Positions 6,734 through 8,831 of a stretch of 8,831 nt of DNA are shown here, one piece after another. The DNA is from Nanosynbacter sp963540705 (GTDB taxonomy: Bacteria; Patescibacteriota; Saccharimonadia; Saccharimonadales; Saccharimonadaceae), in contig CAUTQX010000033.1 of the NCBI GenBank assembly GCA_963540705.1, positions 1-8,831 on the forward strand, read 5' to 3'. The translations under genes were made by a program, and so were the position numbers. Positions within the stretch are counted from its first letter, which is position 1. The number at the start of each line of letters is the position of its first letter. The notes under the pieces are model-generated. The model did not search any database. It was given only the letters and a program-made list of their open reading frames with translations, and had not been told where the DNA came from.

Positions 6734-6818
6734 GCTGGAATCGTGTAGTGGCAATCACAGGAGACTGTAAATCTCCCGCCGTAAGGCTTCGTAGGTTCGA
6801 GTCCTACTTCCAGCACCA
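6734..6818 (+). tRNA. tRNA-Tyr (anticodon GUA)
   Basis: This is a class II tRNA with a long variable arm, the normal form for bacterial tRNA-Tyr. The acceptor pairs GCTGGAA (6734-6740) with TTCCAGC (6808-6814). The anticodon stem GGAGA/TCTCC (6760-6764/6772-6776) carries GTA at 6767-6769. The variable-arm stem is GCC/GGC around loop GTAA, and the T stem is GTAGG/CCTAC (6791-6795/6803-6807). Discriminator A6815 and encoded CCA at 6816-6818 complete it. Confidence 0.96.
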
Positions 6819-6828
6819 AGATTGAATT

Positions 6829-6851
6829 ATCGCCTTTACGGGCGATTTTTT
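6829..6851 (+). terminator. Rho-independent terminator of the tRNA operon
   Basis: ATCGCC (6829-6834) pairs with GGCGAT (6841-6846) around a 6-nt loop, followed directly by a T run (6846-6851). It lies 10 nt after the tRNA-Tyr CCA and separates the tRNA unit from the restriction-modification genes. Confidence 0.85.
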
Positions 6852-6927
6852 GATAGTACAAAATATTAAAAAGTGTGATCCACGGATTTTCTGGTCGGGG
6901 CGCTATTGCTTTAACAGTTTTGGCGGA

Positions 6928-6942
6928 GCTTATTCTATAAGC
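6928..6942 (+). promoter_or_regulatory. Palindromic operator candidate upstream of the methylase
   Basis: GCTTAT (6928-6933) and ATAAGC (6937-6942) form a perfect 6-bp inverted repeat around TCT. No T run follows, so it is not a terminator. Relative to the -10 at 6956-6961, the right arm covers the -35 position (about 6933-6938), a typical site for repressor binding. The rest of the 143-nt gap (6852-6994) shows only this site, the promoter and the ribosome site. Confidence 0.45.
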
Positions 6943-6952
6943 ATGCAAGAAA

Positions 6953-6961
6953 TGATATAAT
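6953..6961 (+). promoter_or_regulatory. Extended -10 promoter of the restriction-modification operon
   Basis: TGATATAAT gives an expected start near 6968 and a leader of about 27 nt containing GGAGG at 6986-6990. Unlike the resident leaderless genes, this transcript has a normal ribosome-binding leader. No consensus -35 is present; a palindrome overlaps that position. Confidence 0.6.
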
Positions 6962-6994
6962 AAAAAACAGTAGATTATAGAGAATGGAGGGGGA

Positions 6995-7954
6995 ATGTCT
7001 AGTGGAGGTTTAACGGTCGCAAATATTGCTACAACTTTTGATATAAATCTTATTTATGCTCGTCGCCTTTTTCAATCTGTAGACACAACTGAAGACGTCG
7101 ATGAAGTGCAAAAACTCATAAGCCAAAAACCTAAGCCATTTGTAAAATGGGTTGGCGGCAAGCGTCAGCTATTAAAACAATTTCGTGATTTAGGGTTATA
7201 TCCGCCAGAACTTTTTGACCCTACTACGAATACTTATTACGAGCCGTTTGTTGGTGGTGGCGCCGTCTTTTTCGATCTCCTGCCTGAACGAGCAGAGCTT
7301 TCAGATTTGAATAGAGAATTGGTGATTACTTATAATGTAATCAAAAATAATATAGATGAACTTATATTCTCCCTAAAGCAACACATATACGATAAAGAAT
7401 ACTACCTTGAAGTCCGTGCCAAAAATGTTAACGAACTATCAGATATAGAGGTCGCCTCACGCTTTATTTTCCTCAATCGAACAGGATTTAACGGCTTGTA
7501 TCGCGTCAATAAAAAAGGACAATTTAACGTGCCTTTTGGTCGCTACAGCAACCCTGTTATCTGCGACGAAGAAAACTTACGCCGCGTGTCAAAAGAATTA
7601 CAAAACGTAATCATCAAGCACCAAGATTATACATCGGTGCTAAAAAACGCACAAAAAGGCGATTTTATATATTTTGACCCGCCATACTATCCGCTTAATC
7701 GCACCTCGTCGTTTACAGCATACACATCTGAAAGTTTCCTGGAGAAAGAACAAACCGAACTCCGAGATACTTTTGTAGAATTACATAAGCGAGGCTGCTA
7801 TGTTATGCTCTCCAACTCAGACACGCCTTTTATTAACGATTTGTATTCAGAAATTGACGGCGCGACAATCCATAAGATTACCGCTGGACGAGCAATCAAC
7901 TCAAAAGGTTCTGGACGAGGTAAGATAACAGAATTATTAGTAACTAACTATTAG
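6995..7954 (+). CDS. dpnM: DpnM/Dam-type adenine-N6 DNA methyltransferase (GATC) with N-terminal HTH-like segment
   Basis: It belongs to the D12 (alpha) class of N6-adenine methyltransferases, which use S-adenosylmethionine. KWVGGKR (51-57) and YEPFVGGGAVFFDL (FVGGG at 85-89) form the cofactor site, and DPPY at 228-231 is the catalytic motif. The order and the neighbour endonuclease point to GATC modification that protects host DNA. The catalytic domain begins near residue 48, whereas DpnM and Dam start within about a dozen residues of this point. The extra N-terminus includes TVANIATTFDIN then LIYARRLFQ (about 7-27), which fits a helix-turn-helix pattern. The ATG has GGAGG 4 nt upstream; an in-frame GTG at 7106 lacks a ribosome site, so the long form is preferred. 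The endonuclease gene starts 3 nt after the stop. Confidence 0.93.
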   Translation: MSSGGLTVANIATTFDINLIYARRLFQSVDTTEDVDEVQKLISQKPKPFVKWVGGKRQLLKQFRDLGLYPPELFDPTTNTYYEPFVGGGAVFFDLLPERAELSDLNRELVITYNVIKNNIDELIFSLKQHIYDKEYYLEVRAKNVNELSDIEVASRFIFLNRTGFNGLYRVNKKGQFNVPFGRYSNPVICDEENLRRVSKELQNVIIKHQDYTSVLKNAQKGDFIYFDPPYYPLNRTSSFTAYTSESFLEKEQTELRDTFVELHKRGCYVMLSNSDTPFINDLYSEIDGATIHKITAGRAINSKGSGRGKITELLVTNY

Positions 7955-7957
7955 ATT

Positions 7958-8815
7958 ATGACAAAAGATTTTAACCATTTAGTATCAACATTCAAAAGCT
8001 CAATTAAAACGTGGGACTACTTTGTGAACTGGAATAAGGTTTTTGCGAATAGTACTGAACTAGAAATATCACTTAACAAACTTAACTACTTACTTGGCAA
8101 GGATAACTTGCGCGACGAATTTTATAAACTTTACCAGTCAAATCCTGACATTGTTAAGACACTACCAGTGCTGCTTGCGGTTCGTGAAAAGAAGCTAGAG
8201 ATATACGATAAGAAAACAAAGGAGTCGGAGTTTTATAACTTCGCAAAACCTGGAAATGATCCCGAAAAGTACTATGAGTTTTTGGAAAAATCGGGATTAG
8301 CTCGATTATTCCAGCGTGACGGTGTCAAAAATCTCGTCGACTATGTTATAGGCGTCGAAGTCGGTCTTGATAGCAACGGTCGTAAAAATCGCGGCGGTTC
8401 ACTCATGGAGGAAATCACTGGCATTTTTATTGAAGAGTTTTGCAAACAAAATGGCTTTGAATATTTGCCGCAAGCATGCGCAAGTGCGATACGCGCAAAG
8501 TGGGATTTTGAGGTAAAAGTAGATAAATCAGAACGGAGCTTTGATTTTGCGGTCTACAATCCGCAAAGCGGTAAGCTAAAACTTTTTGAAACAAATTTCT
8601 ACAACGGCGGCGGATCAAAGTTAAAGGCTGTTTGCGGCGAATTCCGTAGCCTAAATGACGAGTTAAAAGCACAGAGTATTGATTTTATCTGGGTGACGGA
8701 TGGCTTAGGTTGGCATACAGCAAAGCGACCACTTGAGGAAACTTTTAATCACAATGACCATGTTTTCAATCTTTATATGCTGGAAAATGATGCACTAAAT
8801 AATCTGTCATGGTAG
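7958..8815 (+). CDS. dpnB: DpnII-family type II restriction endonuclease (GATC)
   Basis: The 285-residue product matches the DpnII/MboI endonuclease family, which cuts unmethylated GATC. The diagnostic block is C-terminal. KNRGGSLMEEITG is followed by FDF (Asp196) and then by LFETNFYNGGGSKLK, with Glu211 and Asn213 as a variant of the PD-(D/E)xK site (ExN in place of ExK). WVTDGLGW comes next. The N-terminal half is helical and resembles the family's DNA-recognition part. The ATG follows the methylase stop by 3 nt and has no Shine-Dalgarno, so translation probably depends on coupling to the methylase. That arrangement keeps nuclease below methylase levels. It appears complete and intact, so the system is probably active. 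GATC is common in the window (about 25 sites by eye), consistent with protection by methylation. Confidence 0.92.
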   Translation: MTKDFNHLVSTFKSSIKTWDYFVNWNKVFANSTELEISLNKLNYLLGKDNLRDEFYKLYQSNPDIVKTLPVLLAVREKKLEIYDKKTKESEFYNFAKPGNDPEKYYEFLEKSGLARLFQRDGVKNLVDYVIGVEVGLDSNGRKNRGGSLMEEITGIFIEEFCKQNGFEYLPQACASAIRAKWDFEVKVDKSERSFDFAVYNPQSGKLKLFETNFYNGGGSKLKAVCGEFRSLNDELKAQSIDFIWVTDGLGWHTAKRPLEETFNHNDHVFNLYMLENDALNNLSW

Positions 8816-8831
8816 CTAAAAAGGTAAAAAA
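8809..8831 (+). CDS. Possible start of a third restriction-modification operon gene, cut by the window edge
   Basis: An ATG at 8809 overlaps the endonuclease stop in another frame (ATGGTAG, 7 nt overlap) and reads MVAKKVK to the edge with no stop. Stop/start overlap fits a coupled downstream gene. The DpnII locus of Streptococcus carries a second methyltransferase gene (dpnA), though there it lies between dpnM and the nuclease gene. Seven codons cannot identify the product. Confidence 0.35.

Noticed and set aside
6730..6948. Minus-strand 72-residue frame ending in GLEPTKPYGG-like sequence
   Set aside because: It runs antisense through tRNA-Tyr and its terminator. Antisense-tRNA frames commonly give such LEPT-type false proteins.
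1..8831. Recoded TGA (as in Gracilibacteria/SR1)
   Set aside because: TGA terminates the first gene exactly at the overlap with the next start, and no conserved gene contains an in-frame TGA.
1..8831. GATC avoidance linked to the DpnII system
   Set aside because: By-eye counting finds about 25 GATC sites spread through the window, not far from a chance level, so there is no clear depletion.
6734..8831. Integrase-type att duplication of a tRNA 3' end around the restriction-modification operon
   Set aside because: I found no second copy of the tRNA-Tyr or tRNA-Thr 3' end inside the window and no integrase. A copy beyond the right edge cannot be excluded.
1..8831. CRISPR arrays, insertion sequences or riboswitches
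   Set aside because: No spaced repeat series, transposase or long structured leader is visible. The only notable repeat is the 26-bp pair around grpB.

Overview
This looks like a chromosomal window from a small-genome bacterium with moderate GC and tightly packed genes. Short intergenic gaps, start/stop overlaps, promoters lying directly on start codons, and a compact DNA polymerase III delta-prime together suggest the candidate phyla radiation, most likely Candidatus Saccharibacteria (TM7). This is inferred from gene style, not from a database match. The standard genetic code fits: TGA ends the first gene and no frame needs a recoded stop.

Layout. (1) Positions 1-2874 hold five small same-strand enzymes: a 5'-truncated alpha/beta hydrolase, a CYTH-domain phosphohydrolase/cyclase-like protein, a GrpB-family nucleotidyltransferase-fold protein, a divergent Ham1/RdgB-like NTP pyrophosphatase, and a Nudix hydrolase. 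Four of the five belong to families that act on nucleotides or polyphosphates. The GrpB gene lies between two copies of an exact 26-bp direct repeat. The downstream copy is an in-frame remnant of the CYTH gene's 3' end, so grpB appears to have been inserted there. (2) Positions 2889-6607 are a housekeeping run: trpS, an RluA-type pseudouridine synthase with an unusual N-terminal extension, holB (delta-prime), and a membrane-anchored TPR protein. (3) Positions 6612-6851 are a tRNA transcription unit with promoter, tRNA-Thr(UGU), tRNA-Tyr(GUA) and an intrinsic terminator. (4) Positions 6852-8831 are a DpnII-type (GATC) restriction-modification operon: a Dam/DpnM-like adenine methyltransferase with an extra N-terminal helix-turn-helix-like segment, the DpnII-family endonuclease, and probably a third gene starting at 8809 and cut off by the window edge. 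A palindrome overlaps the methylase promoter.

Two general themes emerge. Three resident genes (ham1-like, trpS, TPR) have a -10 box only 7-9 nt before the ATG and no Shine-Dalgarno, which suggests leaderless or nearly leaderless mRNAs. Genes inside operons, and the restriction-modification methylase, do have Shine-Dalgarno sequences. I found no clearly new multi-gene system. The most promising leads are the grpB insertion scar, the possible self-regulating methylase, and the Ham1-like protein that lacks the family's base-recognition motifs.
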